Source of the DNA: Hoyosella altamirensis
GTDB taxonomy: Bacteria; Actinomycetota; Actinomycetes; Mycobacteriales; Mycobacteriaceae
Length of the DNA stretch: 64,000 bases
Assembly (NCBI RefSeq): GCF_014191505.1
Contig: NZ_JACHWS010000001.1
Coordinates: forward strand, 1,364,001-1,428,000
Reading direction: 5' to 3'
Shown here one piece after another: positions 25,755-37,013 of this stretch. The position numbers and the translations under genes were made by a program. The notes below the pieces were generated by a model that had not been told where the DNA came from, did no database searches, and was given only the letters and a program-made list of their open reading frames with translations. Numbering within the stretch: the stretch's first letter is position 1; each line of letters opens with the position of its first letter.

Positions 25755-27992
25755 TCATACGATTGCCTCGATCCGCGCGGGCACATGCTTATGCCACGGT
25801 GTTCCGGCGATTGGGTCACGCCACTTCAGATCCGTGAGTTCGTTGGGAGCGACTCCGACGCGCTCAGTTGCACCGTTCGGTGTGGGCAGGTCAAGGCCCA
25901 AACCATTGGGAAGTGACGCGTGGCCTGGTTGCATCCGGTCATTCAATTCGACTGTTGCGGTTGCAGTTCCGCGCGAAGTGACGATCCGGGCGTCCGCGCC
26001 GTCAGCTAATCCGATGGTGGCAGCGTCGCCGGGATGCAGGCGAAGTGCTCCCTTTGTATCTCTGCGGCGCCATGACGCATCCCGGAATATCGTGTTTGCG
26101 GTGAACGCGCGACGTTCACCAACTGAAAGGACGATCGGGAATTCATCCGTAGTGTGCCGCGCGGGTGTGCTGCGCAAATCTTCCAGCAGGTCCACGAGCT
26201 CCGGGATAACCAGCGGGAATCGTTTGTCTTTGTGTGGGATGTAGTTCCACGCGTCCTCATGGTCGTCGAGGGTGAAGGTGACCCCTGATCGGCTGGCGAG
26301 AATGGCGTCGAAGAGCGCGTTGGCGTTGCGATGACCTGCACGTCGCATGGAATCGCCGTGCATCTTTTCGATGCGGAGCGCCAGCGCCCACAGCACGGCC
26401 GCTGAACGTGCATTTTCGGGAAGCGTCGGTCCGAGCGTCTGGTACAGCAGGTAGGGCGCTATCCCCATCACCTTCTTGTCAGCGGCTATGAGGCCCGCGA
26501 ACGCGACTTTGTAGGCCGTCCGGCCAAGACGTGCGGCTGCACGCAGAATGGTGACGTAAGTGGACGGCACCCCGCCGATCTCGCGGATCAGCCGAGAGTA
26601 GATTTCTGGCTCGGCGAGCGTGCCCGGCAGTGGATCGAGAAGCGGCGCGCGAAGGTGAAAGGTGTTGCGGGGGAACTCAAGGGTGAAGAAGGTCGCTTCC
26701 CACTTCTCGAACTGGCTAGCCGCGGGCAGAACGTAGTCGGCGTTGCGCCCAGTTTCGGTGAGCGCGATGTCGATGACGACAGACAGTTCGAGTGCACGCA
26801 TGGCTTCTCGGAACCGCTGCGAATCGGCAAGGGAGTGGGCGGGGTTCGAGGATTCGATGATCATCGCGCGGAAGCGATCAGGGTGTTCAGTGAGGATCTC
26901 CTCGGCGATAACGTTGCAGGGCACCATCCCCCCGAGGATGCGGGCACCCGTCACTGGCGTTGCATACTCGGTCAGGCTGTAGCTGGCTAGCGGTGCCATC
27001 CACGAGTGTGGCTGCATGGCACCAGGTTTCCCGAAGTTTCCGGTGAGCAGCCAGATCAGCTTGTTCAGGTACGAGATGAGCGTGCTGTTGGGGCCTTGTT
27101 GCACGCCAAGGTCTTCATAGGTCGATACACTCGCCGCGGTTGCGATCCGCCGCGCTACCGCTCGGACGGTGTCCTCGTCGATACCGGAGATCTGGGCGTA
27201 TTCGTGTATATCGACATCACGGAGAACGTTGAGGATGGTATCTGCCCCGACGGTGTGGTCAGCGATGAACCTCTGATCGACGAGGTTTTCCTGGACCAGT
27301 ACTCCCAGTATCGCGGTGAGGCACCACGCGTCAGTTCCTGGGCGAACCTGCAAATGATAATCGGCCATGTCTGCAGTTTCTGTCCGCACAGGATCGAGCA
27401 CGATCATCGTGCGAAGCGGGTCCTTCGCGATCTGCTGGAGGACGGTCCGCGCGCGGGGCACTCCGTGCGATTGCCAGGGATTCTTGCCGATGAACAGTGA
27501 GACTTCAGCGTGCTCGAACTCGCCTGTGGTGTGCCCGCCCGTGAAGTGCGCGTCGACAAATCCTTCGCCAGTTTTTTCCTGGGCGAGTGCGGTCGACCGA
27601 TATCGCGCCCCGAGCAGACGCATGAGTGCGCCGCTATATGCGCCGCCGAGATGGTTGCCCTGGCCGCCGCCGCCATAATAGAAAATCGATTTCCCGCCGT
27701 GTTCCTCCCGGATAGCGGATAGTTTTTCCGCGATCTCACGGATCGCGCCCTCCCATGTGATTTCGGTGAACGTACCGTCTGCTTCACGGCGCAGGGGCGC
27801 AGTCAGGCGCGCACCGCCATTTTGGTAGTGGTCGAGTCGCAGCGCTTTGTTGCAGGTGTAACCTTCCGACGCGACATGATCTTTGTCGCCGCGAATCTTC
27901 GCGAACTTCCGGCCGTCGAGAGCGACGGTGATGCCGCAGTTGTTCTCACACAGGATGCACGCGGTCTTGTGCCACTTCTCGCTGGCTGTCAT
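25755..27992 (-). CDS. Molybdopterin oxidoreductase, formate dehydrogenase/nitrate reductase superfamily
   Basis: A 745-residue enzyme. The amino end holds a 4Fe-4S site with C12, C15, C19 and C47 (CILCENNC then TCNK). Molybdopterin-binding regions follow, with the dinucleotide-binding carboxy domain at 620-745 (LHPGDAATIGLADGA). Where FdhF- and NapA-type enzymes carry the Sec/Cys ligand, this protein reads ALAQEKTG (about residues 135-142), with no cysteine. The donor is unknown, and no twin-arginine signal is visible, so it is probably cytoplasmic. GGAGAAG precedes the ATG. A mod uptake operon at 41.3-44.3 kb would supply molybdenum. Confidence 0.82.
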   Translation of the reverse strand: MTASEKWHKTACILCENNCGITVALDGRKFAKIRGDKDHVASEGYTCNKALRLDHYQNGGARLTAPLRREADGTFTEITWEGAIREIAEKLSAIREEHGGKSIFYYGGGGQGNHLGGAYSGALMRLLGARYRSTALAQEKTGEGFVDAHFTGGHTTGEFEHAEVSLFIGKNPWQSHGVPRARTVLQQIAKDPLRTMIVLDPVRTETADMADYHLQVRPGTDAWCLTAILGVLVQENLVDQRFIADHTVGADTILNVLRDVDIHEYAQISGIDEDTVRAVARRIATAASVSTYEDLGVQQGPNSTLISYLNKLIWLLTGNFGKPGAMQPHSWMAPLASYSLTEYATPVTGARILGGMVPCNVIAEEILTEHPDRFRAMIIESSNPAHSLADSQRFREAMRALELSVVIDIALTETGRNADYVLPAASQFEKWEATFFTLEFPRNTFHLRAPLLDPLPGTLAEPEIYSRLIREIGGVPSTYVTILRAAARLGRTAYKVAFAGLIAADKKVMGIAPYLLYQTLGPTLPENARSAAVLWALALRIEKMHGDSMRRAGHRNANALFDAILASRSGVTFTLDDHEDAWNYIPHKDKRFPLVIPELVDLLEDLRSTPARHTTDEFPIVLSVGERRAFTANTIFRDASWRRRDTKGALRLHPGDAATIGLADGADARIVTSRGTATATVELNDRMQPGHASLPNGLGLDLPTPNGATERVGVAPNELTDLKWRDPIAGTPWHKHVPARIEAIV

Positions 27993-28092
27993 GACTTCTC
28001 CGTACTGACGACACCGGAAGGATTTACTATGACAGAATACATATTGGCGGACGTGTGACCACTCCTTAGCAACGAACCCGCGTTGTGGGCTA

Positions 28093-28764
28093 TCAAAACC
28101 AGATCGCCATCGGCCGACCGTCGCTGCTCAGTTCCGGTTGCTCAGGCAACGCCGTGGCAGCTCCCACGGCGATCCGATGAGCTGACCATGCGGCAGCCGC
28201 AGCGTCCAGCACGTCGTCAACGGGAACAGTGCCCGCAGCACCCAGGTCATCAGGTACGGCGATTCCACAGGCCGCGAGGAGTGCCCGCCGCGCCATGACG
28301 CCATTCCACGTCTTCTTGGAGTAGGGCAGCGGTGAACCGTTCATCCCCGCGAAGCTCAGCTCGGGGTGGACCTCGCGCAACGGCTGTTCTATCGTGCCGG
28401 AGAGGGCATTTGCCTCGAGCACTTTAATGCGCAGCGCGTAAGCCTGTTTGGTGAGTCCCTGACCGGTCAGTTGCCGCGTCCGCTTGTTCGCGGCAATCCA
28501 GTTATCCTCCTCCCAGACGGAAATGGGCGGTGCTAGGAAGATACTGTTGCGGCGCACACCCAGAGCCCGGCGAGCTGCCAAATCAGCTGCTCGCCAGCCC
28601 TTTTCAGGAAAACCCAGCGGAATATCAACGCCGATCACGGCACACCCCGGGTCACACAGCGCGGCGAGTGTCGGCGCTGATTCCACGCGGACTAGAGCGC
28701 CGTCATCCAGTTCAACGCCAATCCAGCCTCTCGCATACCCGTCGATACCCCGGACCCTCGTCAC
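28093..28764 (-). CDS. DUF429-family protein
   Basis: A 223-residue protein of the DUF429 group. It has IDGYARGWIGVELDDG at the start, GVDIPLGFPEKGWRAADLAAR, and VHPELSFAGMNGSPLPYSKKTWNG. The pattern of conserved Asp and Glu residues suggests a ribonuclease-H-like fold with metal binding, but no function is established. Translation starts at GTG 28764; an ATG at 28780 is out of frame, and no strong ribosome site is visible. It lies 100 bp upstream of the molybdopterin gene on the same strand and need not be linked to it. Confidence 0.75.
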   Translation of the reverse strand: MTRVRGIDGYARGWIGVELDDGALVRVESAPTLAALCDPGCAVIGVDIPLGFPEKGWRAADLAARRALGVRRNSIFLAPPISVWEEDNWIAANKRTRQLTGQGLTKQAYALRIKVLEANALSGTIEQPLREVHPELSFAGMNGSPLPYSKKTWNGVMARRALLAACGIAVPDDLGAAGTVPVDDVLDAAAAAWSAHRIAVGAATALPEQPELSSDGRPMAIWF

Positions 28765-28795
28765 CGAAAAATACTGTCATGTTGAGGTCTCACTT

Positions 28796-29434
28796 CTACG
28801 CGACTTCGCACACCACACTGTCCCCGTAGTAGTCAAAAGTCGCCTCACCTTGGTGCTCCCAGAACGAGACACCGTCCCTGCCGTACCGGGCGCCACTACC
28901 GGACATCTCGATAAATAAAATCACCTCATTGCCCTCCCACGTGAAGACGCCAGCTTGAGGATCACCGTCGTTGTAATACCGGGCAGTGAGTTCCTCGCCG
29001 TCCGGACAGTTGTATCGGGCCTCCGTAGGGGCTGCCGTCGCCGGATCAGCAATATGCAGTTCGACCAGTCTGGTCAAGTAAGCCTGCTGCACGCATCCTT
29101 TGGGGTCCGCTTCCTGCGTGCATTCCTCACGCTGACTGTGCCAATCGATTTGCGAGGCTTCGAGGGCTTCCTTGTCCGCTCCGGGAGTGTTGAGCACCTG
29201 CTCATACTCCGAGTTGAGGCGTGAATCGAGATCTGCCATGTCCGTGTCAGTGCACACGAGCGACTCGATTTCCGAACTCGGGGCAGAGCAGTCGAACGTG
29301 GGTGCTGCTGCCGCGGATGTTTCCGCCGCGGCGGGAGGGGACGTGGGAGCGGTGTCATCGGGATCAGAAGCCGGTGGCGTTGTAGCACATCCAGTAGCCA
29401 AAAGGCCGACCATGAGGACTATGAGACGCTTCAT
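28796..29434 (-). CDS. Lipoprotein with LprI-like and MliC-like lysozyme-inhibitor domains
   Basis: A 212-residue secreted lipoprotein. The signal peptide ends in LLATGC (lipid-attachment Cys16), then a Pro/Ala/Thr-rich linker. The first domain (about 47-130) matches the LprI/DUF1311 module, with FDCS, VCTDTDMADLDSRL, and REEC/GCVQ cysteines. The second (about 140-212) matches MliC: YNCPDG, VILFIEMSGSGARY and SFWEHQGEA. Both module types inhibit lysozyme in other bacteria (M. tuberculosis LprI; Gram-negative MliC). Finding both in one protein suggests defence against host or environmental muramidases. The gene follows the katG terminator. Confidence 0.75.
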   Translation of the reverse strand: MKRLIVLMVGLLATGCATTPPASDPDDTAPTSPPAAAETSAAAAPTFDCSAPSSEIESLVCTDTDMADLDSRLNSEYEQVLNTPGADKEALEASQIDWHSQREECTQEADPKGCVQQAYLTRLVELHIADPATAAPTEARYNCPDGEELTARYYNDGDPQAGVFTWEGNEVILFIEMSGSGARYGRDGVSFWEHQGEATFDYYGDSVVCEVA

Positions 29435-29488
29435 CAGCGGATTTTACCGCCGCCACGTCCCAGAGTGGCCGATATGCACTAAAGACGA

Positions 29489-29525
29489 AGACGCCCCGAA
29501 AGCTCAGTGAGCTTGCGGGGCGTCT
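29489..29525 (-). terminator. Hairpin terminator after katG
   Basis: A 10-bp GC-rich stem (AGACGCCCCG pairing with CGGGGCGTCT) encloses an inner 7-bp stem (AAGCTCA/TGAGCTT) after one mismatch. It lies 16 bp past the katG stop. The T-tract is poor, as often in actinobacteria. Confidence 0.7.
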
Positions 29526-29540
29526 GACGAAACGCGGTGA

Positions 29541-31850
<2,310 letters not shown>

Positions 31851-32282
31851 TCAGGAACTTCGGGCTGTGGAGCAGGCAGGGCAAACGCCCCAGTAAATGA
31901 CCTCCGCCTCGTGGATTGAGAAACCCTTGGCGTCGGACGCCGCAAGGCAGGGTGCCTCACCAACCGCGCAGTCGACATCAGCAATCGCACCGCACAAAGT
32001 GCACACGACGTGATGGTGGTTGTCTCCGACTCTCGTCTCGTAGCGAGCGACCGAGCCGGACGGTTGGATACGACGCAGCAAGCCCGTGTCAGTCAATGCT
32101 TTCAGCACGTCGTACACGGTTTGATGCGACACCAGACCGAGAGCCTCCCGCACAAGACTGATGATCGAATCGGTGTCGGAGTGTGGATGGTTGTGGACCG
32201 ACTCCAGCACCGCTAGCCGCGGTCGTGTGACACGCAGCGCCGCCATGCGGAGCATGCGCTCGAAGTCCGGAGTCGTAAGCAC
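31851..32282 (-). CDS. furA: Fur-family peroxide/iron-responsive repressor FurA
   Basis: A 143-residue Fur protein. Its winged helix contains LRVTRPRLAVLESV and HQTVYDVLKAL, followed by the metal-binding HHHVVCTLC and CPACS, which form a CxxC-type zinc site. I chose GTG 32282 (VLTTPDFERMLR), which aligns with the start of mycobacterial FurA; the longer frame would need a TTG at 32318. It precedes katG. In mycobacteria FurA represses itself and katG, so the AT-rich repeat upstream is the expected operator. Confidence 0.9.
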   Translation of the reverse strand: MLTTPDFERMLRMAALRVTRPRLAVLESVHNHPHSDTDSIISLVREALGLVSHQTVYDVLKALTDTGLLRRIQPSGSVARYETRVGDNHHHVVCTLCGAIADVDCAVGEAPCLAASDAKGFSIHEAEVIYWGVCPACSTARSS

Positions 32283-32308
32283 AGCCCTAAGTGTGACCCA
32301 TTTTCTGG

Positions 32309-32342
32309 AATCATTCAAGTATTTGATCTCATTGAAATGATT
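32309..32342. promoter_or_regulatory. Putative FurA operator in the furA promoter
   Basis: A perfect 7-bp inverted repeat, AATCATT-N20-AATGATT, lies in an AT-rich stretch 27 bp upstream of the GTG start. An internal TCAA-GTAT-TTGA repeat adds symmetry. Fur-type sites are AT-rich dyads of this sort, and FurA autoregulation in mycobacteria uses such a site; its extent here is inferred. Confidence 0.5.
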
Positions 32343-32405
32343 TTTTCCGCACAGGCGCCATGAGTCGTCAGTCGCGAGCCCAGCGGGACTGGAGTGACAC
32401 TTGCG

Positions 32406-32984
32406 CTACGACTCGGGACGCGCGCCTTCTGAGGCGTGTCGCGCGCGCAAGACCTCAGCCGCGTGCGAGCACCATCGCAAAGTGTCTTCCTCAAATGCTC
32501 TGCCTCGCAGACCCGTGAGGTACGGACCAACGCGAGGACTCTCTTCGAGATAGGTTTGTTCATCTAGGTCACCGCGCAGTTGCCGCAAAAGCTTTTCGAA
32601 GAGTGCAATCTTTCCGCGCGCCTGCTCGGCGCGTTCCTCGAGTTGCTCGACCAGATCAATCATTGAGCCGGCCTCGGCCGCACGAACTTTGACCAACAGA
32701 TCATCCCGGATGAACGAGGGCTTTGAACCAGCTGAAATGAACTCAGCGAGCTTGCCGCGCCCGGCCTCTGACAGTGTGAACACACGCTTGTTGGGCCGCC
32801 CTTGCTGGATGACTTCGCGCCCGGTGATGAGGCCTTCCCCTTCGAGTTTCGCGAGTTCTCCGTAGAGCTGCTGCGGCAGCGCGTGCCAGTAGTTCGATAC
32901 TGCAACGTCGAAGGTCTTCGCGAGCTGGTATCCCGACATCTCCCCATCGAGCAGGGCAGCGAGGACAGCGTGCCGTAACGCCAC
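32406..32984 (-). CDS. PadR-family transcriptional regulator
   Basis: A 192-residue regulator. The PadR winged helix is at residues 1-85 (GYQLAKTFDVAVSNYWHALPQQLYGELAKLE), followed by a helical carboxy domain of the PadR/Vir type with coiled-coil character (EQLEERAEQARGKIALFEKLL). Translation starts at GTG 32984. It is divergent from the SnoaL-acyl-CoA dehydrogenase pair. The palindrome at 33014-33037 lies over the pair's promoter, so PadR probably represses it; the inducer is unknown, although phenolic acids induce some PadR proteins. Confidence 0.83.
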   Translation of the reverse strand: MALRHAVLAALLDGEMSGYQLAKTFDVAVSNYWHALPQQLYGELAKLEGEGLITGREVIQQGRPNKRVFTLSEAGRGKLAEFISAGSKPSFIRDDLLVKVRAAEAGSMIDLVEQLEERAEQARGKIALFEKLLRQLRGDLDEQTYLEESPRVGPYLTGLRGRAFEEDTLRWCSHAAEVLRARHASEGARPES

Positions 32985-33010
32985 AGGCGAAATCCTTCCC
33001 TAGTCACTTC

Positions 33011-33038
33011 TTGACATAGTAAACAATAAGACTATGTT
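33011..33038 (+). promoter_or_regulatory. Sigma70-type promoter with overlapping PadR-like palindrome
   Basis: TTGACA (33011-33016), a 16-bp spacer and TATGTT (33033-33038) form a good promoter toward the SnoaL gene. A perfect 7-bp inverted repeat ACATAGT-N10-ACTATGT (33014-33037) covers both promoter elements. The layout is typical of repression by a bound dimer, here most likely the divergently encoded PadR. Confidence 0.6.
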
Positions 33039-33073
33039 CAGTGTGTGTCTCACACCACTCAAGGAGTCAATTG

Positions 33074-33457
33074 ATGCACCCTTTCCGAGCCGCCGTTGAA
33101 GCGCGAGACTTCACTACTGTGCCTGACCTCTTCGCTGAAGACGTCGTCTTTCACAGCCCAATCGCGCACAAGCCGTATCAGGGCCGCGACATGGTGGCGC
33201 TCATTCTGGGAGCAGTCATCGAGGTCTTCGAGGACTTCGAATACGAGACAGAGATAACCGACGGCGAAAATCACGCCCTGATCTTCCGCGCCCGTGTCGG
33301 AGACCTGAAGTTGCAGGGCTGCGACTTTTTGCACACCAACAGTGACGGACTGATAGACACCTTCACCGTGATGCTGCGGCCCCTCAAAGCAACCACCGCT
33401 TTCGCCGAGAAGATGGGCGTCATGTTCAAAGCCGCTATGCAAGCGCAGGGGAGCTGA
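33074..33457 (+). CDS. SnoaL-like (nuclear transport factor 2 fold) protein
   Basis: A 127-residue NTF2-fold protein. The pattern [28 protein letters not shown] is typical of SnoaL-like domains. I chose ATG 33074 because AAGGAG lies at 33061-33066; the in-frame codon at 33041 has no such site. These proteins can be isomerases, hydratases or small-molecule binders. It overlaps no neighbour but ends one base before the dehydrogenase start, so the two are co-translated. Confidence 0.75.
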   Translation: MHPFRAAVEARDFTTVPDLFAEDVVFHSPIAHKPYQGRDMVALILGAVIEVFEDFEYETEITDGENHALIFRARVGDLKLQGCDFLHTNSDGLIDTFTVMLRPLKATTAFAEKMGVMFKAAMQAQGS

Positions 33458-33458
33458 C

Positions 33459-34667
33459 GTGGTTTCCTTCGAACTCAGTGAAGAACAGCAGGATCTGCAG
33501 CAGTGGGTGCGGCAGTTTGCTACCGACTACATCCGTCCGGCTGCCGACGAATGGGATGCACGTGAGGAGATGCCCTGGCCGGTGATTCGGGAGGCCGCCA
33601 AAGTTGGCCTGTATAGCTTCGAAACGCAAGCGCAAGTGTGGGGCGACCCCACAGGGCTCTCCATGCCGCTGGTTGCCGAAGAGGTGTTCTGGGGTGACGC
33701 AGGCATCGCCATGGCGATGTTCGGCACAAACCTCGCCATGGGTGCAATATTCGCGTCAGGGACTCCGGAACAGTTTCTCGAGTGGGGTCCGCAATGCTTC
33801 GGCGATATCGCTGACCCGAAAGTCGCCGCCTTCTGTGTATCCGAACCTGATGCCGGTTCCGATGTCTCCTCACTACGGACGCGGGCGCGCTACGACGAAG
33901 CGAGAGACGAATGGGTTCTCAACGGGCAGAAAGCATGGATCACCAACGGCGGTGAAGCGGGCATCCATGTGGTCGTCGCCTCTGTAGAACCCGATTTGAA
34001 GTCACGCGGGCAGGCGACGTTCATCGTGCCCCCAGGCACACCAGGACTCGTCGCCAACCGCAAGATACTGAAGCTCGGACTTAGAGCGTCCCACACGGCT
34101 GACGTCTTCCTCGACGACGTTCGCGTACCCGGCCGCTGCCTGCTAGGCGGCAAGGAAAAACTCGACGAACGCCTCGCAAAGGCGCGCGAAGGCCGAAAGA
34201 CCGCAACGCAGAACGCGATGCGGACCTTCGAACTCACCCGGCCAGTTGTCGGTGCTCAGGCACTCGGAATTGCCAGGGCGGCATACGAATATGCACTCGA
34301 CTATGCGAAAGAACGAGTGGCCTTCGGCCGTGCGATTATCGAAAACCAGGCCATTGCTTTCGATCTGGCTAATATGCGCACCGAAATCGATGCTGCCCGG
34401 CTGCTTGTCTGGCGTGCCGCATGGATGGGACGCAACAACAAAGCATTCGACGCTGGAGAAGGCTCGATGTCCAAGCTCAAGGCAAGCGAGGTAGCCGTGA
34501 TGGCTACCGAACGCGCTGTGCAAATACTCGGCGGTGCCGGGTACTCGCGGGACCACCCAGTCGAGCGCATGTATCGCGATGCCAAGATTTACACGATCTT
34601 CGAAGGCACGTCGGAGATCCAGCGCTTGGTGATCTCGCGCGCGATCTCCGGCGTATCGATCCGCTGA
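33459..34667 (+). CDS. Acyl-CoA dehydrogenase
   Basis: A 402-residue flavoenzyme. It shows the FAD/substrate motif [10 protein letters not shown] near residue 126, the GWITNGG-like WITNGGEAG, and the carboxy-terminal [15 protein letters not shown] with the catalytic Glu. It introduces a double bond into an acyl-CoA. Start is GTG 33459, with GGGGAG upstream and directly after the SnoaL stop. It stops one base before the convergent DASS transporter gene. The chain length of the substrate is not evident. Confidence 0.88.
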   Translation: MVSFELSEEQQDLQQWVRQFATDYIRPAADEWDAREEMPWPVIREAAKVGLYSFETQAQVWGDPTGLSMPLVAEEVFWGDAGIAMAMFGTNLAMGAIFASGTPEQFLEWGPQCFGDIADPKVAAFCVSEPDAGSDVSSLRTRARYDEARDEWVLNGQKAWITNGGEAGIHVVVASVEPDLKSRGQATFIVPPGTPGLVANRKILKLGLRASHTADVFLDDVRVPGRCLLGGKEKLDERLAKAREGRKTATQNAMRTFELTRPVVGAQALGIARAAYEYALDYAKERVAFGRAIIENQAIAFDLANMRTEIDAARLLVWRAAWMGRNNKAFDAGEGSMSKLKASEVAVMATERAVQILGGAGYSRDHPVERMYRDAKIYTIFEGTSEIQRLVISRAISGVSIR

Positions 34668-34668
34668 G

Positions 34669-36153
34669 TCACGTCGCGCTCATCATGATCGGCTGCCAGA
34701 GCAGCACAAAACCATTGATCAGAATGATCGCGAAAATGTTGACCCAGAACCCCGCCCGAACCATGTCGCCGATCGTGATGTAATCCGATGCGAACACCGC
34801 AGCGTTCGGCGGCGTGGAGATGGGCAGCATGAAGGCACAACTCGCTGACAAGGCCACCACCGCCATGATCGAGTACGGATCCACCCCGATACCGAGCGCA
34901 AGGCCGATACTGATCGGTATCAGCATGTTCGCTACCGCAGTGTTCGACATAATTTCGGTCATAAAGAGCACGATGATGCTCAGCGAGACGATGATGAGCA
35001 CGAACGGTAGTGACGCAAGTCCGCCCAGCAGTTCACCGAACCAGCCAGTAAGGCCGGAGTCCTCGAAAGCCGCCGCAAGCGACAGGCCACCACCGAAGAG
35101 CAGCAGCAACCCCCAGGGGAGCTGCTTCATGTCCTCCCAAACCAGGAGCCCACCGCTCGCCTGCCGTGCGGGGAGCAAGAACATGGCGACAGCACCGATC
35201 ATCGATATCGACGTATCAGAAAGCTGCAGCGCCGCAGGCAGGAAACCGCTGCTGATCCACAGCAAACCCACAATCGAGAAGATCGCTAGTACAGCCCTTT
35301 CTTCGTACGACATCCGCCCGAGCTGCCTGAGCTGCTCGCGCGCGAAGTCTGTCGACACAGTCGCCGTCGAAGGCACCTTCCGGCACACGACCCGAGTCAG
35401 GTAAAAATACAGCGCCACCAGCATCAGACACGCCAGCGGCGCAGCGAAGAAGAACCACTCAGCGAAGGAGATTGTGCGGCCGAGGCTCTGCTCAGCGACA
35501 GCCGCGAAAACCGCGTTGGGCACTGAACCGATCAGCGTTGCCAGACCACCAATAGATGCCGCGTAGGCCACCGAAAGCAAAAGCCCTTTGGCGTAGCGCC
35601 GTAAAGTCTGCTCGTCGTAGACCTCTTTCTCGCGCAGCTCCGCAATCAGCGCGAGAGCGATCGGCAGCATCATCAGCGCTGTTGCTGCGTTCGAGATCCA
35701 CATCGACAGGGCAGCGGTGGCCAATATGACGCCCAGCATTATTCGCTGGCCGCCACTGCCGACCATCGTGATGATCACCATCGCGATGCGCTTGTGCAGG
35801 TCCCACTTCTGAATTGCGAGCGCGATGGTGAAGCCGCCCATGTACATGAAGACGAGGGGATGGGCATAGGCGGCTGTGGCAGTCGCCTGATCAGTCCCGC
35901 CCAGGAGGGGCAGCAGGAAGATCGGCATCAGCGACGTCGCCGGAATCGGCAGTGCCTCCGTGATCCACCAGGCAGCCACCCACAGGGTGACTGCCAGCAC
36001 GGCACGAGGTGCGTCGTCGAGTCCAGTCAGGGCAGGGATGAAGTAGGCGACAGCGAACAGCGCGGGGCCCAGCGCGAGCCCGACCCGTCCCCGATTGATC
36101 CTCGGCGACGGGGGCTTTCTGGTGGGCCTATCGGCCATCGTGGCTAGGCTCAT
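34669..36153 (-). CDS. DASS/SLC13-family carboxylate transporter
   Basis: A 494-residue membrane protein with about a dozen hydrophobic segments. The two SNT/SNA motifs (MWISNAATALMMLP near 160 and MSNTAVANML near 420) and STPPNA mark the divalent anion:sodium symporter (DASS) family, which imports succinate, fumarate, malate or citrate with sodium. ATG 36153 has GAGGAG six bases upstream. It is divergent from a two-component system and a TAXI lipoprotein, the likely sensors for its substrate. Confidence 0.85.
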   Translation of the reverse strand: MSLATMADRPTRKPPSPRINRGRVGLALGPALFAVAYFIPALTGLDDAPRAVLAVTLWVAAWWITEALPIPATSLMPIFLLPLLGGTDQATATAAYAHPLVFMYMGGFTIALAIQKWDLHKRIAMVIITMVGSGGQRIMLGVILATAALSMWISNAATALMMLPIALALIAELREKEVYDEQTLRRYAKGLLLSVAYAASIGGLATLIGSVPNAVFAAVAEQSLGRTISFAEWFFFAAPLACLMLVALYFYLTRVVCRKVPSTATVSTDFAREQLRQLGRMSYEERAVLAIFSIVGLLWISSGFLPAALQLSDTSISMIGAVAMFLLPARQASGGLLVWEDMKQLPWGLLLLFGGGLSLAAAFEDSGLTGWFGELLGGLASLPFVLIIVSLSIIVLFMTEIMSNTAVANMLIPISIGLALGIGVDPYSIMAVVALSASCAFMLPISTPPNAAVFASDYITIGDMVRAGFWVNIFAIILINGFVLLWQPIMMSAT

Positions 36154-36352
36154 GTGAGCTCCTCAAGCATGGGGCTGTGGTCAGTGATAGCTCCCACTTT
36201 GAGGCAGCTCCTATGAGGCACACCACACTCTTGTCCGATGCCTTACATTCCCTTAAGACGATCGCTTACCCGCCGGGATCTTCGGGGGTGGCCGGGTTAG
36301 GTAACGTAGTCAGGGCAGTATCCACGTCATCTTGGGCGGGAAGAGAAACTTC

Positions 36353-37012
36353 GTGCGAGTCGCGGTCGTTGAGGACGACGATGGCGTCGGCGATGCGCTT
36401 GTCGACGCTCTTACGGCGCGCTCGCACAATGCCACGCGGATGCAGCGCGGCGAGGATTTACTCCTCCATCACAAGGGATTTGACGCTGTCCTTCTCGATC
36501 TCGGACTCCCGGACGCCGATGGTCTTGTCATACTGCGGAATCTGCGAACTGTCAGTGACGTGCCGGTCATTATCCTGACCGCGCGGGACGACGAGCGTTC
36601 TGTGGTGCGCGGCCTGCGCGTCGGTGCCGACGACTACCTGGTTAAGCCACCCAGACTCAACGAACTCGTAGCCCGGCTCGAAGTGGTCACGAGACGACGC
36701 AGATCCGAGCCCGACCATGCTCCAGACTTTGTTGCGGCCGGAGACGTCCAGGTCGACCTGACCGCACGTGTGGTGACAGTCGCGGGAGAGGACGTCGGCC
36801 TGACGTCGAAGGAGTTTGACCTCCTAGCCGCGCTCGCGAGTCGTCCCGGTGAAGCCGTCAGTCGGCAGCAACTTATGGATGAGATCTGGGGCGACGCGTA
36901 TGTGGCGATTTCGCGAACGCTCGACGTCCACATGAACGGGTTGCGATCCAAACTCAATAGGCCCGGATTGATCGCCACGATCCGGGGTTACGGTTACCGG
37001 TGGGGACACTAA
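36353..37012 (+). CDS. OmpR/PhoB-family response regulator
   Basis: A 219-residue response regulator. The receiver domain has VVEDDDG and the phosphoacceptor Asp in VLLDLGLPD; the Lys is in LVKPP. The winged-helix DNA-binding domain has VGLTSKEFDLLAAL and IRGYGYRW. I chose GTG 36353 with GGGAAGAG upstream; the longer frame begins at a TTG at 36332. The kinase gene starts two bases later. By position it probably controls the divergent DASS transporter. Confidence 0.88.
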   Translation: MRVAVVEDDDGVGDALVDALTARSHNATRMQRGEDLLLHHKGFDAVLLDLGLPDADGLVILRNLRTVSDVPVIILTARDDERSVVRGLRVGADDYLVKPPRLNELVARLEVVTRRRRSEPDHAPDFVAAGDVQVDLTARVVTVAGEDVGLTSKEFDLLAALASRPGEAVSRQQLMDEIWGDAYVAISRTLDVHMNGLRSKLNRPGLIATIRGYGYRWGH

Positions 37013-37013
37013 G

